Source of the DNA: an uncultured Actinomycetes bacterium
GTDB taxonomy: Bacteria > Actinomycetota > Actinomycetes > Nanopelagicales > Nanopelagicaceae
Assembly: GCA_903827945.1 (NCBI GenBank)
Contig: CAIKKN010000029.1
Span: 1-64,000 of the forward strand
Direction: 5' to 3'
DNA length: 64,000 nt
Part shown: positions 1 to 8,771 of the stretch, one piece after another
Numbering within the stretch: the stretch's first letter is position 1
Layout: each line of letters begins with the position of its first letter
The notes under the pieces: model-generated
Seen by the model: the letters and a program-made list of their open reading frames with translations, nothing else
Told to the model about the DNA's origin: nothing
The model's database searches: none
Position numbers and translations under genes: made by a program

Positions 1-661
1 GCAAGGGAGTTACGAATTCTGGCGCTGTGCAATTGATGCCTACTCCAATTGCTCCAATTTTTCCGCTTACCAGTGCGACAGCATCTTTAAATAATTCACC
101 TGACGAGATGTGTTCTCCGTCCTTACAAGAAAAACTCATCCAGTAAGGAATTTTTATATCTTGCTCGTCAAGCAATTCAAGTATCGCCTCGGCTTCCGTT
201 AATTCGGGAATAGTTTCAATCGCAAGCAAGTCTGGATTACTTTCAATAAGAACTTGCAGACGCATGCGGTGGAAATCCTTGAGTTGAGTCTTCGTTCGTC
301 CGTAATTGCCTCGATATTCAGATCCATCAGCAAGCGAAGCACCATATGGACCCACTGAGGCTGCCACCTTTACGTCGGTTCCTGCTGAGGCGTTACGTGC
401 TAATTCGGTAGATAAAAGCAGGGCGCTTCGAACATCCGACTCGGTCCAACCTCGCAGAGCGCATCCATCCATCGAGATTTGGTAGGAGCTGGAAATAATG
501 ATTTGTGCCCCCGCATCAACAAAAGCTTTATGTGCCGCTTCAATTTGATCCGGAGCGGTTCTTAGAAGTTCACCGCTCCACAAGGATGTATTGAGATTAT
601 TTCCCAATTGCTCGAGGGCTGTCGATAATCCGCCATCTAGGAGCATTGCGCGATTGAACAC
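1..661 (-). CDS. mmuM: Homocysteine S-methyltransferase, 3' end outside window
   Basis: Reading the minus strand gives about 220 codons with no stop, running off the left edge, so the C-terminus is missing. The start (GTG at 661, or ATG at 646) leads into LLDGGLSTALEQLG, typical of the TIM-barrel homocysteine methyltransferases of the MmuM/YagD group. Further on, VAASVGPYG and GVGINCTAPE are visible; the Cys of the latter is the first of three zinc ligands in this family, and the two C-terminal cysteines would lie beyond the edge. Such enzymes methylate homocysteine to methionine using S-methylmethionine or S-adenosylmethionine, in the cytosol. It is divergent from the M23 peptidase gene with only about 40 bp between. 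The family is firm; the exact methyl donor is not. Confidence 0.85.
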   Translation of the reverse strand, partial: MFNRAMLLDGGLSTALEQLGNNLNTSLWSGELLRTAPDQIEAAHKAFVDAGAQIIISSSYQISMDGCALRGWTESDVRSALLLSTELARNASAGTDVKVAASVGPYGASLADGSEYRGNYGRTKTQLKDFHRMRLQVLIESNPDLLAIETIPELTEAEAILELLDEQDIKIPYWMSFSCKDGEHISSGELFKDAVALVSGKIGAIGVGINCTAPEFVTPL

Positions 662-701
662 CTGCACAATCTAATCTATTAACTATGATTCAGAGGTGAA
701 G

Positions 702-1283
702 ATGCGATTGATTGTTGCCGGAGCCCTTCTTATTGCTTCGATAACACCCGCTCACGCATCTCCAAATTACGCATTTCCGATATCTGGCTGCGCAGTGACT
801 TATGCCCGAGCCCACCACAATTATCCAGCCACTGATATTTTGACGAAAAAAGGCTGCAAATTCGTAGCTCCAACATCTGGAGTCGTGGATGAGGTAAACC
901 ATGTCGATAAATTTTCATGGAAAACAAATAAAGGCGCTGATCGTGGGGGATTGTCGATCTCAATAGTCGGAGATGATGGAGTTCGCTATTACGGAAGTCA
1001 TCTTTCAAAGATCCCAACAGAAATGGTGCCAGGGTTTCGTGTAAACGTTGGAGACATCATTGGATATGTAGGAAATAGTGGCGATGCGAAAGGACTTGCG
1101 ACGCATCTGCATTTTGGTATTTCATGGCCGACCCCTGCCGGCATTTGGTGGGTCAGGCGAGGTGAGTTATATCCATGGAAATATTTGGATGCATGGAAAG
1201 CCGGTAAAGATGTTTCGCCTTCTAAGGCAGTTGCAACTCTAGAAAAGAAATTAGGAAACGTTCCAAAATTGGTTGGTTATTAA
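702..1283 (+). CDS. Secreted M23-family (LytM-like) metallopeptidase
   Basis: The first 19 residues form a signal peptide (MRLIVAG..., ending THAS-like after PAHA), so the protein is exported. The mature part is a single M23/LytM-type domain: candidate zinc ligands are His38 and Asp45 (HHNYPATD), with His100 (YGSHLS) and His137 (HLHFG). GDIIGYVGNSGDA matches the usual turn before the last motif. These enzymes cleave peptide cross-links of peptidoglycan and act in wall remodelling. A GTG at 696 is also in frame, but the GAGG at 693-696 is well placed for the ATG at 702. No binding domain (LysM, SH3) is present, so the protein is small, 193 residues. Substrate bond unknown. Confidence 0.8.
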   Translation: MRLIVAGALLIASITPAHASPNYAFPISGCAVTYARAHHNYPATDILTKKGCKFVAPTSGVVDEVNHVDKFSWKTNKGADRGGLSISIVGDDGVRYYGSHLSKIPTEMVPGFRVNVGDIIGYVGNSGDAKGLATHLHFGISWPTPAGIWWVRRGELYPWKYLDAWKAGKDVSPSKAVATLEKKLGNVPKLVGY

Positions 1284-1295
1284 TTTGTCCCATGA

Positions 1296-1325
1296 AAAAA
1301 GCCGCCTCTTTCGAGACGGCTTTTT
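1296..1325. terminator. Bidirectional intrinsic terminator
   Basis: A-rich/T-rich flanks surround a GC-rich stem (AAAAAGCCG-CTC, loop TTTC, GAG-CGGCTTTTT) with one mismatch. It lies between the convergent M23 peptidase and cspA genes and has a T tract on both strands, so it can end both transcripts. Confidence 0.85.
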
Positions 1326-1342
1326 CAAAGTAAGTGTTTTAC

Positions 1343-1546
1343 TTATGCAGGGTTTACTGCGTCAGCCTGTGGGCCCTTTGGACCTTGGACGACTTCAAAA
1401 GTAACTGCCTGACCCTCTTCGAGGCTCTTGTAACCGTTTCCTTGAATAGCTGAGTAGTGAACGAAAACATCTTGTCCGCCGCCATCAACCGCAATGAAAC
1501 CGAAACCCTTTTCAGAGTTGAACCACTTAACTGTACCTGTTGCCAT
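1343..1546 (-). CDS. cspA: Cold shock protein (CspA family)
   Basis: This 67-residue protein is a complete cold-shock domain, a five-stranded OB fold that binds single-stranded RNA and DNA and melts RNA secondary structure. The RNA-binding motifs are visible: KGFGFI (RNP1, residues 14-19) and VFVHY (RNP2, residues 27-31). The N-terminus [10 protein letters not shown] is the usual one for actinobacterial CspA. The start is preceded by GAAGGA about 9 bases upstream. A short inverted repeat lies in the leader at 1574-1596, and a long gene-free stretch lies farther upstream. Whether it is cold induced or constitutive cannot be told from sequence. Confidence 0.95.
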   Translation of the reverse strand: MATGTVKWFNSEKGFGFIAVDGGGQDVFVHYSAIQGNGYKSLEEGQAVTFEVVQGPKGPQADAVNPA

Positions 1547-1865
1547 GTAACTGTATTCCTTCGATAAATGTTGGCACTTAACAAAACATTAAGCGCCGGT
1601 CTTCCTCTTCTGCATTTTTACCGAGAAACCAGACTTGCGTCGAGCTGAACTACGGGTACTGCCAAGCGTCGGACTAGTGGAGAGTCTAACTGCAAAGTCG
1701 ATGGTTTGGGAAAGTACTGAGGCGTATTAAAACGGGGACTAGCGCAACACGCCCGGAAAGCGCATAATCAGCTCCTTGAATCGCCCCAAAGGGCTTTTTA
1801 AACGCGTGATGGACTGGGGAAGGTCGCATCAAGTGCGTTCTTAGAAAGCATGGGTACGAACAGTC
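1547..1865. other. 319-bp gene-free gap, possible structured RNA
   Basis: No convincing reading frame is present on either strand between cspA and the DUF3145 gene. The segment 1626-1730 can fold into a long helix: AAACCA-GACTT-GC near 1626-1638 pairs with GC-A-AAGTC-GA-TGGTTT near 1711-1728. Inside it, GACT/AGTC forms a small hairpin (about 1671-1685). On the plus strand, TTGCCA (1540-1545), 17 bp, GATAAA (1563-1568) resembles a promoter, and a weak hairpin GCCC-CAAA-GGGC followed by TTTTT ends near 1799. A plus-strand RNA of about 225 nt is one reading; a long cspA leader on the minus strand is another. I do not recognise 6S, tmRNA, RNase P or SRP RNA hallmarks here. Confidence 0.35.
1574..1596 (-). 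promoter_or_regulatory. Inverted repeat in the cspA leader
   Basis: GCGCTTAA, loop TGTTTTG, TTAAGTGC (minus strand) forms an 8-bp stem with one G-U pair, about 30-50 bases upstream of the cspA start. It could be a leader hairpin or a repressor site. The function is inferred only from position. Confidence 0.35.
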
Positions 1866-2360
1866 ATGAGCCTGTCTGGAGATCTTCAGATTCACTCCGC
1901 CCCAAGGGCGTTACTTCGCCATATTCAATGGTCTCTCAATTCAATTTTCGAAGAGACGATTCCACTTGATTGGATCACTCAACCTCTTGCAGCTGGCACG
2001 TATTCATGTGAGGTGCAATGGCGAAGTTCTAGCAATAAGGAACGCGCATCAAAAATTGCATCAACCTTAAAAAGGTGGCACTTCATTCGCTTTGAAGTTC
2101 GTGAATTTCCTACAGAAGGCGGGGAAGGAGTTCTCTATCGCGCCACCCCCGACCTTGGAATGCATCAAGCGGTGACTTGCAGCACGGGGGACATCATGAT
2201 TCACGAAAATCGAATTCTTACGATTCTTGGTCAGTCTCACGGATATGAAACCTTACGAGAAAATCTTCAGTCTGCCCTGGGAATTCAATGGGATCGCGAG
2301 CTTGAGAGGTACCGGCAGGGAATTGAATTCGAAAATCCACCTCTGAGGATTAGTATTTGA
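1866..2360 (+). CDS. DUF3145 family protein
   Basis: This 164-residue protein matches the actinobacteria-specific DUF3145 family: an N-terminal IHSAPRALLRHIQW motif (residues 9-22), LDWITQPL, and a later TPDLGM segment with GDIMIHENRI. No catalytic residues or membrane segments are evident and no function is established that I know of. In streptomycetes the family member sits beside the fabD-fabH-acpP-fabF cluster; here it also lies next to that cluster, but on the opposite strand and with the SIMPL gene between. That synteny suggests a link to lipid synthesis or its control (inference). No clear ribosome binding site precedes the ATG, so the transcript may be leaderless. Confidence 0.8.
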   Translation: MSLSGDLQIHSAPRALLRHIQWSLNSIFEETIPLDWITQPLAAGTYSCEVQWRSSSNKERASKIASTLKRWHFIRFEVREFPTEGGEGVLYRATPDLGMHQAVTCSTGDIMIHENRILTILGQSHGYETLRENLQSALGIQWDRELERYRQGIEFENPPLRISI

Positions 2361-2362
2361 CC

Positions 2363-3097
2363 ATGGCTATTAAATCCCGGCAAGTTGTCCTAGTTTCATC
2401 CGCGCTCATCCTTTCATTGGGAATTGGCTTCGCCGGATCTTTAATGGGAAGTGGTTTTGCGGCGCGAACCGGTAACGCAATTACTGTTACGGGATCAGCG
2501 AAGGCATCGGCAACAGCCGACAATGTTGTCTGGAATTTGATGGCGCAAGAGAGTTCTCCAGCCGTTGCAACTGCAGTAAAGAAAGTTGAGCAGAGCGTTA
2601 CTGCTGCTTCTGATTATTTAATAAAAGGTGGCGTTGCTCCTGAATCAATTGAAACCGGCGCGATTAGCACTTATGCGATTCAGCAATACATAAATGGAAA
2701 CCAAACCGGAAAAGTCTTGGCATATCAGGCGACTCAAAACGTCATCGTCCGCTCAAAAGATGTCACCTTAATAAAGAAGCTCAGCGACGGAATTGGCGCC
2801 CTACTTTCAACTGGTGTGAATGTTTACAACAACGGTCCTCAATACTATGTCTCAAATCTTGCAACTCTTCGCCCACAACTTCTCGCTGATGCGATGAAGG
2901 ATGCAAAGTCTCGCGGTGAAGCGATCACAGGCGCGGTCAGTTCAAAACTCGGCGCAGTACTTTCTGTTACAAGTGGACCCGTGCAAGTAACGGCGCCAGA
3001 TTCAGTTGATACAAGTGCCGGTGGAATGTATGACACATCCTCAATTGCAAAGACTGTCACAGTAACTGTTTCAGTAAGCTTTAAGACCTCGAAGTAG
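2363..3097 (+). CDS. SIMPL (DUF541) domain protein, membrane-anchored or secreted
   Basis: Residues about 8-30 form a hydrophobic segment that would serve as signal peptide or membrane anchor, followed by an outer SIMPL/DUF541 domain (ITVTGSAKASATADNVVWN and a C-terminal VTVTVSVSF strand), the fold of the BP26/OMP28 proteins. Family roles are poorly defined; some members assemble into channels or are stress-related. The ATG at 2363 lies just behind the DUF3145 stop (2358-2360), so the two genes are probably cotranscribed. The gene ends 3 bp from the convergent fabF stop, leaving no room for a terminator. 244 residues, a normal length. Confidence 0.75.
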   Translation: MAIKSRQVVLVSSALILSLGIGFAGSLMGSGFAARTGNAITVTGSAKASATADNVVWNLMAQESSPAVATAVKKVEQSVTAASDYLIKGGVAPESIETGAISTYAIQQYINGNQTGKVLAYQATQNVIVRSKDVTLIKKLSDGIGALLSTGVNVYNNGPQYYVSNLATLRPQLLADAMKDAKSRGEAITGAVSSKLGAVLSVTSGPVQVTAPDSVDTSAGGMYDTSSIAKTVTVTVSVSFKTSK

Positions 3098-3100
3098 AAA

Positions 3101-4339
3101 TTATTCGTAAGACTTAAAGATCAGCACGACGTTATGGCCACCAAAGCCAAATGAGTCGTTTATCGCTGCAATCGGACCTGATGGAAGCGGGCGGGGAACG
3201 TCGCGTACAACGTCAACCTTGACTGCATCGTCCAGATTTTCAATGTTAATTGTTGGGGGAGCCAAGCGATGCTTAAGCGCCAAAACTACGAATACTGATT
3301 CGATTGCGCCAGCACCACCAAGAAGGTGACCTGTCATTGATTTTGTTGCAGAAACTGCAACGTGGCTCATATGTTCACCGAGCGCAGCAGTAAGCGCGTT
3401 TGCTTCAGCAACGTCACCAGCAGGAGTCGAGGTTGCATGCGCATTGAGGTGAACAACCTCAGAAAGATCAACACCAGAATCGCGGAGAGCAAATTTCACA
3501 GCGCGAGTAACGCCTGATCCAGATGGGTCTGGAGCGGCAATGTGATAACCGTCAGAAGTCAGACCTTGGCCTGCAAGTTCGCAATAAATTTTCGCGCCAC
3601 GAGCTTGTGCATGCTCAAGTGATTCGAGAATAACAATTCCGCCGCCTTCACCGAGAACAAATCCATCACGGTCTTTGTCGTAAGGACGAGATGCGCGGGT
3701 TGGGTCATCGTTTCGAGTGGAGAGCGCTTTCATTGCAGCAAATCCAGCCATGGGCAATTCGTGAACCGCAGCTTCAACGCCGCCAGCAATAACAATGTCA
3801 GCCCGACCTAGGCGAATCATTTCCATCGCATACCCAATTGCTTCGGCGCCAGATGCGCAGGCAGAAACTGGTGTGTGAACTCCGGCTTGTGCTTTAAATT
3901 CCAATCCAACGTTTGCTGCAGGGCCATTTGGCATCAACATCGGAACAGTGTGGGGTGAAACTAATCGGGCGCCCTTAGTGCGAAGGATGTCGTACTGCTC
4001 AAGCATCGTTGTGACGCCACCGATTCCAGAGGCCACCACAACGCCGAGGCGTTCATGATCAACTTCAGGTGAACCAGCATCAGCCCAAGCCTCACGCGCA
4101 GCAATGACGGCGAATTGTTCAGAGCGATCTAGGCGTCGAATCTCAACCGGCTTCATTACTTCCGAAGGCTCAACCGCTATCGTCGCAGCAAACTTCACAT
4201 TGACGGAAGTCAACATTCCTTCTGGAAGAAGGCGAACGCCACTCTTTCCAGCAAGAAGTGCTTCCCATGTGCTTGGTACATCTCCACCCAATGGGGTAGT
4301 TGCACCAAGTCCAGTTACTACGACGCGGGTCTTAGACAT
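3101..4339 (-). CDS. fabF: 3-oxoacyl-[acyl-carrier-protein] synthase II
   Basis: Condensing enzyme of type II fatty-acid elongation: it joins malonyl-ACP to the growing acyl-ACP with loss of CO2. The Cys-His-His triad of the KAS I/II class is visible: Cys161 (SACASG), His301 (NAHATST) and His338 (TGHLLG), with Lys333 nearby. The glycine-rich C-terminal FGFGGHN motif is present. At 412 residues it is full length. It is the last gene of the fabD-fabH-acpP-fabF operon, 22 bp downstream of acpP. It is the only elongation KAS in the window. Confidence 0.95.
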   Translation of the reverse strand: MSKTRVVVTGLGATTPLGGDVPSTWEALLAGKSGVRLLPEGMLTSVNVKFAATIAVEPSEVMKPVEIRRLDRSEQFAVIAAREAWADAGSPEVDHERLGVVVASGIGGVTTMLEQYDILRTKGARLVSPHTVPMLMPNGPAANVGLEFKAQAGVHTPVSACASGAEAIGYAMEMIRLGRADIVIAGGVEAAVHELPMAGFAAMKALSTRNDDPTRASRPYDKDRDGFVLGEGGGIVILESLEHAQARGAKIYCELAGQGLTSDGYHIAAPDPSGSGVTRAVKFALRDSGVDLSEVVHLNAHATSTPAGDVAEANALTAALGEHMSHVAVSATKSMTGHLLGGAGAIESVFVVLALKHRLAPPTINIENLDDAVKVDVVRDVPRPLPSGPIAAINDSFGFGGHNVVLIFKSYE

Positions 4340-4361
4340 TTTTTAGAGATTGCTCGCAGAA

Positions 4362-4607
4362 TTATGAATGAGCAACAATGAAGTTAACGGCATCAGCGAC
4401 TGTTGCCATCTTTGTAACTTCGTCATCTGGAATCTTTACGCTGAACTTTTCTTCGGCAGCAACAATCACTTCGACCATGCTGAGTGAATCAACATCGAGA
4501 TCGTCTGCGAACTTCTTTTCCAAAGAAACGAGTGCGCCATCAATTCCTGCAACTTCAACGACGATGTCGCGAATTCCTGCAAGTACTTCATCTTGTGTAA
4601 GTGCCAT
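4362..4607 (-). CDS. acpP: Acyl carrier protein
   Basis: 81-residue acidic carrier protein. Ser41 in the DLDVDSLSMVE motif is the site of the 4'-phosphopantetheine arm that carries acyl intermediates between the Fab enzymes. An upstream in-frame ATG (4703) would add 32 basic residues atypical of ACP; AAAGGAA about 9 bases before the ATG at 4607 decides the start. It lies between fabH and fabF in the FAS-II operon, with about 50 bp separating it from the fabH stop, enough for a separate ribosome loading site and higher expression. Confidence 0.95.
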   Translation of the reverse strand: MALTQDEVLAGIRDIVVEVAGIDGALVSLEKKFADDLDVDSLSMVEVIVAAEEKFSVKIPDDEVTKMATVADAVNFIVAHS

Positions 4608-4656
4608 TGCTTTATATTCCTTTTCTTTACGTTTTCTTTGCTTGCCTTGAGGTATA

Positions 4657-5664
4657 TTACGGTAGAACAACGACCTGGCTGGAGAAGACCAACCCTGCCC
4701 CAAATCCTATGAGAAGCGCCAATTTACCGCTAAGTTGCGGATTTTCTGCGAGTACACGGTCCATTGCGAGAGGAATTGATGCCGCGCTCGTATTTCCTGT
4801 GGTCTGAATATCTCGCGCAATCACAATACCGTCCGGTAACTCCATGGATTTCACGAGTGAATCAATAATGCGCTCATTTGCTTGGTGGGGGATAAACGCC
4901 GCCAAATCAGAAGGTTGAATACCTGCGGCAGAGATCGCTTTCTTACCAACTTGAGCAATTTCATAAACAGCCCAACGAAATACTCGCTGACCTTCTTGCG
5001 AAATATCTGGCCAACCAATCTTGTCGACTGTTCCACCTTTTTTATAATCTAACCAAGATGGAGTCATCAGGATGGCATCGCGGTTATCTGCATCTGCGCC
5101 CCACGTTGTTGCACTAATTCCAACTTCTTCAGAAGGCCCAATGACAACAGCTCCAGCACCATCGGCAAAAATAAAGGCAGTTGCGCGATCCGTTGGACTT
5201 GTAAAGTCAGAAAGTTTTTCCGCTCCGATTACCAACACATACTTGGATGTGTGATTACGAACTAAATCTGATGCAATTCCAACGCCATAACTAAATCCGG
5301 CGCAGGCGGCGCCGATATCAAATGCGGCAGCCTTTGTGTTGCCTAGGCGAGTGATCAGTTCTGTTGCAGCACTAGGTGCTTGAAAAGGATAGGTAATGGT
5401 GGAAAAAATCACCGTATCGATATCCGATGCATTTACACCCGCGCGTTCAATAGCAATCTTTGCAGCTTCATAAGCCATGTCAATGAGAGATTCATCGGCA
5501 TCAGCAAAATGGCGAGTCTTGATTCCTGTGCGCTGCTGGATCCACTCATCACTTGATTCGATTGCATCAACGATTTGCGAGTTAGGAACGACTCGACTTG
5601 GTCGATATGCACCCACCGAGAGAATTCGAGTGTTCTGCGACGGCTTTGTATTTTGAATTTTCAT
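4657..5664 (-). CDS. fabH: 3-oxoacyl-[acyl-carrier-protein] synthase III
   Basis: Initiates fatty-acid synthesis by condensing an acyl-CoA primer with malonyl-ACP. The KAS III triad is visible: Cys121 (GAACAGFSYG), His260 (IPHQANERI) and Asn291 (GNTSAASIP). At 335 residues it is full length. The ATG overlaps the fabD stop by one base (TAATG), indicating translational coupling. Actinobacterial FabH often accepts branched primers (family knowledge); specificity cannot be read here. Confidence 0.95.
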   Translation of the reverse strand: MKIQNTKPSQNTRILSVGAYRPSRVVPNSQIVDAIESSDEWIQQRTGIKTRHFADADESLIDMAYEAAKIAIERAGVNASDIDTVIFSTITYPFQAPSAATELITRLGNTKAAAFDIGAACAGFSYGVGIASDLVRNHTSKYVLVIGAEKLSDFTSPTDRATAFIFADGAGAVVIGPSEEVGISATTWGADADNRDAILMTPSWLDYKKGGTVDKIGWPDISQEGQRVFRWAVYEIAQVGKKAISAAGIQPSDLAAFIPHQANERIIDSLVKSMELPDGIVIARDIQTTGNTSAASIPLAMDRVLAENPQLSGKLALLIGFGAGLVFSSQVVVLP

Positions 5665-6605
5665 TATTCGGAGGCTCCATGCTTTGCTACAAATTCACGA
5701 ACTGCTTCTAAGTCTTCAGGCGACTTCAAAGCAAAAGTTTCAATTTCAGGATGCGCGCGCTTAATTAAACCAACAAGTGTCCCGGCAGGTGGCATTTCAA
5801 TAACTCCGGTAACGCCCATAGATGCGAGTGTATCCATGCAGAGGTCCCAACGAACGGGTCCAGCGATTTGCCCCACGATGCGATCGAGAAATTCTCTGCC
5901 GCTTGTGACTTCGCTACCTTCCTTGTTAGAAATGATGCGAATAGCAGGATCGTTCACTTCCGTAGAAGCTGCAAGTGCGCTCATAGCTTCCAGCGCCGGC
6001 GCCATTGCAGATGTATGAAATGCACCAGCAACTTGAAGCGGACGCACGCGTGCACCTTCAGGTGGATTTTCTGAGAGAGCTGCGAGAGCACTTAACGAAC
6101 CTGCTGCAACAATTTGCCCAGCTCCGTTTTCATTTGCAGGAGTAAGCCCAAGTGAAATTAAGTGATTGACGACTACGGCGCGATCTCCACCCAGAACAGC
6201 TGACATCCCAGTTTGAGAAATACTTGCGGCTTTAGCCATTTCGCGGCCACGAGTTGAAACAAGTTTGAATGCATCATCCGGGTTGAGAATTTTGGCAAAA
6301 GTTGCTGCAGCGATCTCTCCGACAGAGTGACCTGCAACTACTGAGATTGCCGAATCGTTTCCTGCAAAGAGCGCGCCGGCGCCAGTAAGAGCCCCAAGCA
6401 TCAGAAGTGGTTGGGCATTTGCAGTATCGCGAATTTCATCGGCATCAGCCGTTGTTCCAAGACGGTTCAGGTCTACTCCGCAAATTTCTGACCAGTGCGA
6501 AACCATCTCAGGAATTTGGGGACCAAACTGCACAAAATGTTCTATCCAAGGAGTTAAGAAGCCTGGAGTTTGTGAACCTTGACCAGGAGCGAGGATTGCG
6601 AGCAT
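5664..6605 (-). CDS. fabD: Malonyl CoA-acyl carrier protein transacylase
   Basis: Transfers malonyl groups from CoA to ACP, supplying the extender unit for FabH and FabF. The nucleophile Ser94 lies in AGHSVGEIAA and the partner His197 in AGAFHTSAM; an N-terminal LAPGQGSQTPG loop is typical of the family. It is the first gene of the operon. No purine-rich ribosome binding site is seen: the minus-strand leader right before the ATG is pyrimidine-rich, so a leaderless or near-leaderless transcript is possible. The FasR-type regulator found upstream in some actinobacteria is absent; glgX lies there instead. Confidence 0.95.
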   Translation of the reverse strand: MLAILAPGQGSQTPGFLTPWIEHFVQFGPQIPEMVSHWSEICGVDLNRLGTTADADEIRDTANAQPLLMLGALTGAGALFAGNDSAISVVAGHSVGEIAAATFAKILNPDDAFKLVSTRGREMAKAASISQTGMSAVLGGDRAVVVNHLISLGLTPANENGAGQIVAAGSLSALAALSENPPEGARVRPLQVAGAFHTSAMAPALEAMSALAASTEVNDPAIRIISNKEGSEVTSGREFLDRIVGQIAGPVRWDLCMDTLASMGVTGVIEMPPAGTLVGLIKRAHPEIETFALKSPEDLEAVREFVAKHGASE

Positions 6606-6650
6606 GAGGAGGAGTTTATTACGAGGATCTGATACTGATCGGTATAAGCG

Positions 6651-8762
6651 TTAATTTCTATTAACTAGCCATACCTGCGCAGCGTGAGCGGCAACTTTTG
6701 TCGTTTCGCCGGGCTTGGCAATTGTGGGCTCAAAATTTTGCAAATCGAAGGCAGAATCAAAGACGGTTCTAAAAGCCGAGCCCCATTTTTGCGCGGGCAG
6801 AGTAAATTCTTGTTCTTGAGTACTTCCATTAAAAAGCATGAGAAGGGCTCTATTTGCTGTTGCATCCACATACATTGCTAAGTAGTTTCGATTTACTTGT
6901 TGCCAGGAATCGCTCTCCATCTCTTCGCCATTCCTTCGAAACCAAGCAAGATCTTTTCGGCTTGTTCCAAGATCTAGTTCTCCAGTAAAGAACTCCTTAA
7001 TTACATCTGAAAGATAAGTACTTCGCAATGAATTGAGGATGGCCACGCTTTCCAACAAGTCCACTTGCTCGCTGCTTGGTTTCCAGTTAAGCGCCCATCC
7101 ACCAAGAAAAGCCTTTTCGGAAGTTACATCGCAATCGAGGGGAAGTGAATATGCATTATTTGAACCGTTTTGTGAACGCCCCACTTCATCGCCCATCGTG
7201 ATCATGGGAACGCCGGTTGAGAGAATTAGAGAAGCGAGCATAGATTTTTGAAGTTTGTGCCGCGTTGTCGCAATCGTTGGATCATCGCTCTCGCCCTCAA
7301 TACCCACATTCCACGAACGGTTGTTCTCATTTCCATCGCGGTTATCTTCAAGGTTCACTTCATTATGTTTGACGTTGTACCGAACCAAGTCCGCCAGAGT
7401 GAATCCATCGTGAGCAGTGATGAAATTAATGGAAGATGTAGGACCGCGGTAATAGAAAATATCGTGAGAGCCACTTAGGCGCGAAGCGAAATCGCCTACG
7501 CCTTCAGAGTGCCCACTTGCAGGATTGGCCAACCAGAATTGACGTTGAGTATCACGATAATGATCATTCCACTCGCGCCATGGGTGCGCGAAATCCCCGA
7601 GAGCGTAACCGGCAATATCCCACGGCTCCACAATTAATTTGCGTGATCTTAAAAGCGGCTCAGCAACAATGGCCGTCATGAGCGCGCTATGTGTTTCAAT
7701 GCCGTATTCATTTCGAGCCAGCGCTGTCGCCAAATCAAATCGGAATCCATCTACACCTATTACTTCGCTCCAAAACAGGAGTGAATCAATAATCATGCGC
7801 ACCACCCATGTGCGGCGAGAATCAACTGTATTTCCACATCCTGTGACATCAATATAGTTATCGCCGTGTGATCGACGGTAAAAGCCCTTGTTATCGATTC
7901 CACGAAAATGCAGCGTTGGACCACTTGGTCCACCCTCTGCAGTGTGGTTGTAAACGACATCCAGTAGAACTTCGATACCAGCATCGTGAAGGGCTGCCAC
8001 CGCTGTTTGTAGCTCCTTAATTGGATCATTCGTTGCAGCGTATGCGCGATGCGGCGCAGAAAATGCAATGGCGTTGTAGCCCCAAAGATTTTGGCGACCG
8101 CGAGCTTCAATGGATGGTTCTGTCATGAAGTGATGAATGGGCAGAAGTTCAATTGCGGTTATACCCAGCTTTTGAAGATATGCGATTGTGCTTGGATGGC
8201 CAAGGGCTTTGTAGGAACCTCGTTCATTTTCTGGAATTGCTTCATTAAAAGCCGTCAATCCACGTACGTGTGCCTCATAGATAACAGTCTTTGTCCAAGG
8301 CTTATTCATATGACTTACGTGGCGCTTATCTAAATCAACGACAACCGAGTAAGGAATGAAACCGGCAGAGTCGCGCGTATCCATCACGTTGATATCGCCG
8401 TTTCCTTCGCCATCAATTGCTGTGTGTCCATAAATTTCAGGAACATACTGAACTTCACCATCTAATAGATGGGCGTATGGATCGATTAATAACTTATTAG
8501 GATTAAAACGCCATCCATCTTCCGGGCGCCAAGGTCCGTAGACTCGAAATCCATATCTTTGACCTGCTCGTACTCCTGCAAGGTATCCGTGGAAAATTGG
8601 GCCATCACGGTGGGAGAGTGCAAAGCGAGTTTCAAGCATCTTGCCATTTACTTCATTGAATAAGCAGATTTCCACGGCGTCAGCTGCGGCCGCCCAGATA
8701 GCGAAGTTAGCTCCCTCTTCGGTAAGAGTTGCACCTAAATAACGCGGGTCTGCTGGTTTCAC
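6651..8762 (-). CDS. glgX: Glycogen debranching enzyme GlgX
   Basis: 703 residues. An N-terminal CBM48-like beta-sandwich (about 1-130) precedes a GH13 TIM barrel. The catalytic Asp343 (DGFRFDLA), acid/base Glu379 (VEPWD) and transition-state Asp452 (TAHDGFT) are visible. Members hydrolyse the alpha-1,6 branch points left when phosphorylase trims glycogen; the closely related isoamylase and TreX have the same motifs, so the precise specificity is inferred. It follows fabD's start by about 45 bp but in the same direction, and precedes by 9 bp nothing but the SGNH gene stop; whether the lipid and glycogen genes share a transcript is unclear. Confidence 0.9.
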   Translation of the reverse strand: MKPADPRYLGATLTEEGANFAIWAAAADAVEICLFNEVNGKMLETRFALSHRDGPIFHGYLAGVRAGQRYGFRVYGPWRPEDGWRFNPNKLLIDPYAHLLDGEVQYVPEIYGHTAIDGEGNGDINVMDTRDSAGFIPYSVVVDLDKRHVSHMNKPWTKTVIYEAHVRGLTAFNEAIPENERGSYKALGHPSTIAYLQKLGITAIELLPIHHFMTEPSIEARGRQNLWGYNAIAFSAPHRAYAATNDPIKELQTAVAALHDAGIEVLLDVVYNHTAEGGPSGPTLHFRGIDNKGFYRRSHGDNYIDVTGCGNTVDSRRTWVVRMIIDSLLFWSEVIGVDGFRFDLATALARNEYGIETHSALMTAIVAEPLLRSRKLIVEPWDIAGYALGDFAHPWREWNDHYRDTQRQFWLANPASGHSEGVGDFASRLSGSHDIFYYRGPTSSINFITAHDGFTLADLVRYNVKHNEVNLEDNRDGNENNRSWNVGIEGESDDPTIATTRHKLQKSMLASLILSTGVPMITMGDEVGRSQNGSNNAYSLPLDCDVTSEKAFLGGWALNWKPSSEQVDLLESVAILNSLRSTYLSDVIKEFFTGELDLGTSRKDLAWFRRNGEEMESDSWQQVNRNYLAMYVDATANRALLMLFNGSTQEQEFTLPAQKWGSAFRTVFDSAFDLQNFEPTIAKPGETTKVAAHAAQVWLVNRN

Positions 8763-8771
8763 GCCAGCACC

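Noticed and set aside
1620-1740. Protein-like minus-strand frames in the gap upstream of cspA
   Set aside because: Two frames look loosely protein-like over about 35 codons but neither has a start codon or ribosome binding site, and a stop lies just upstream.
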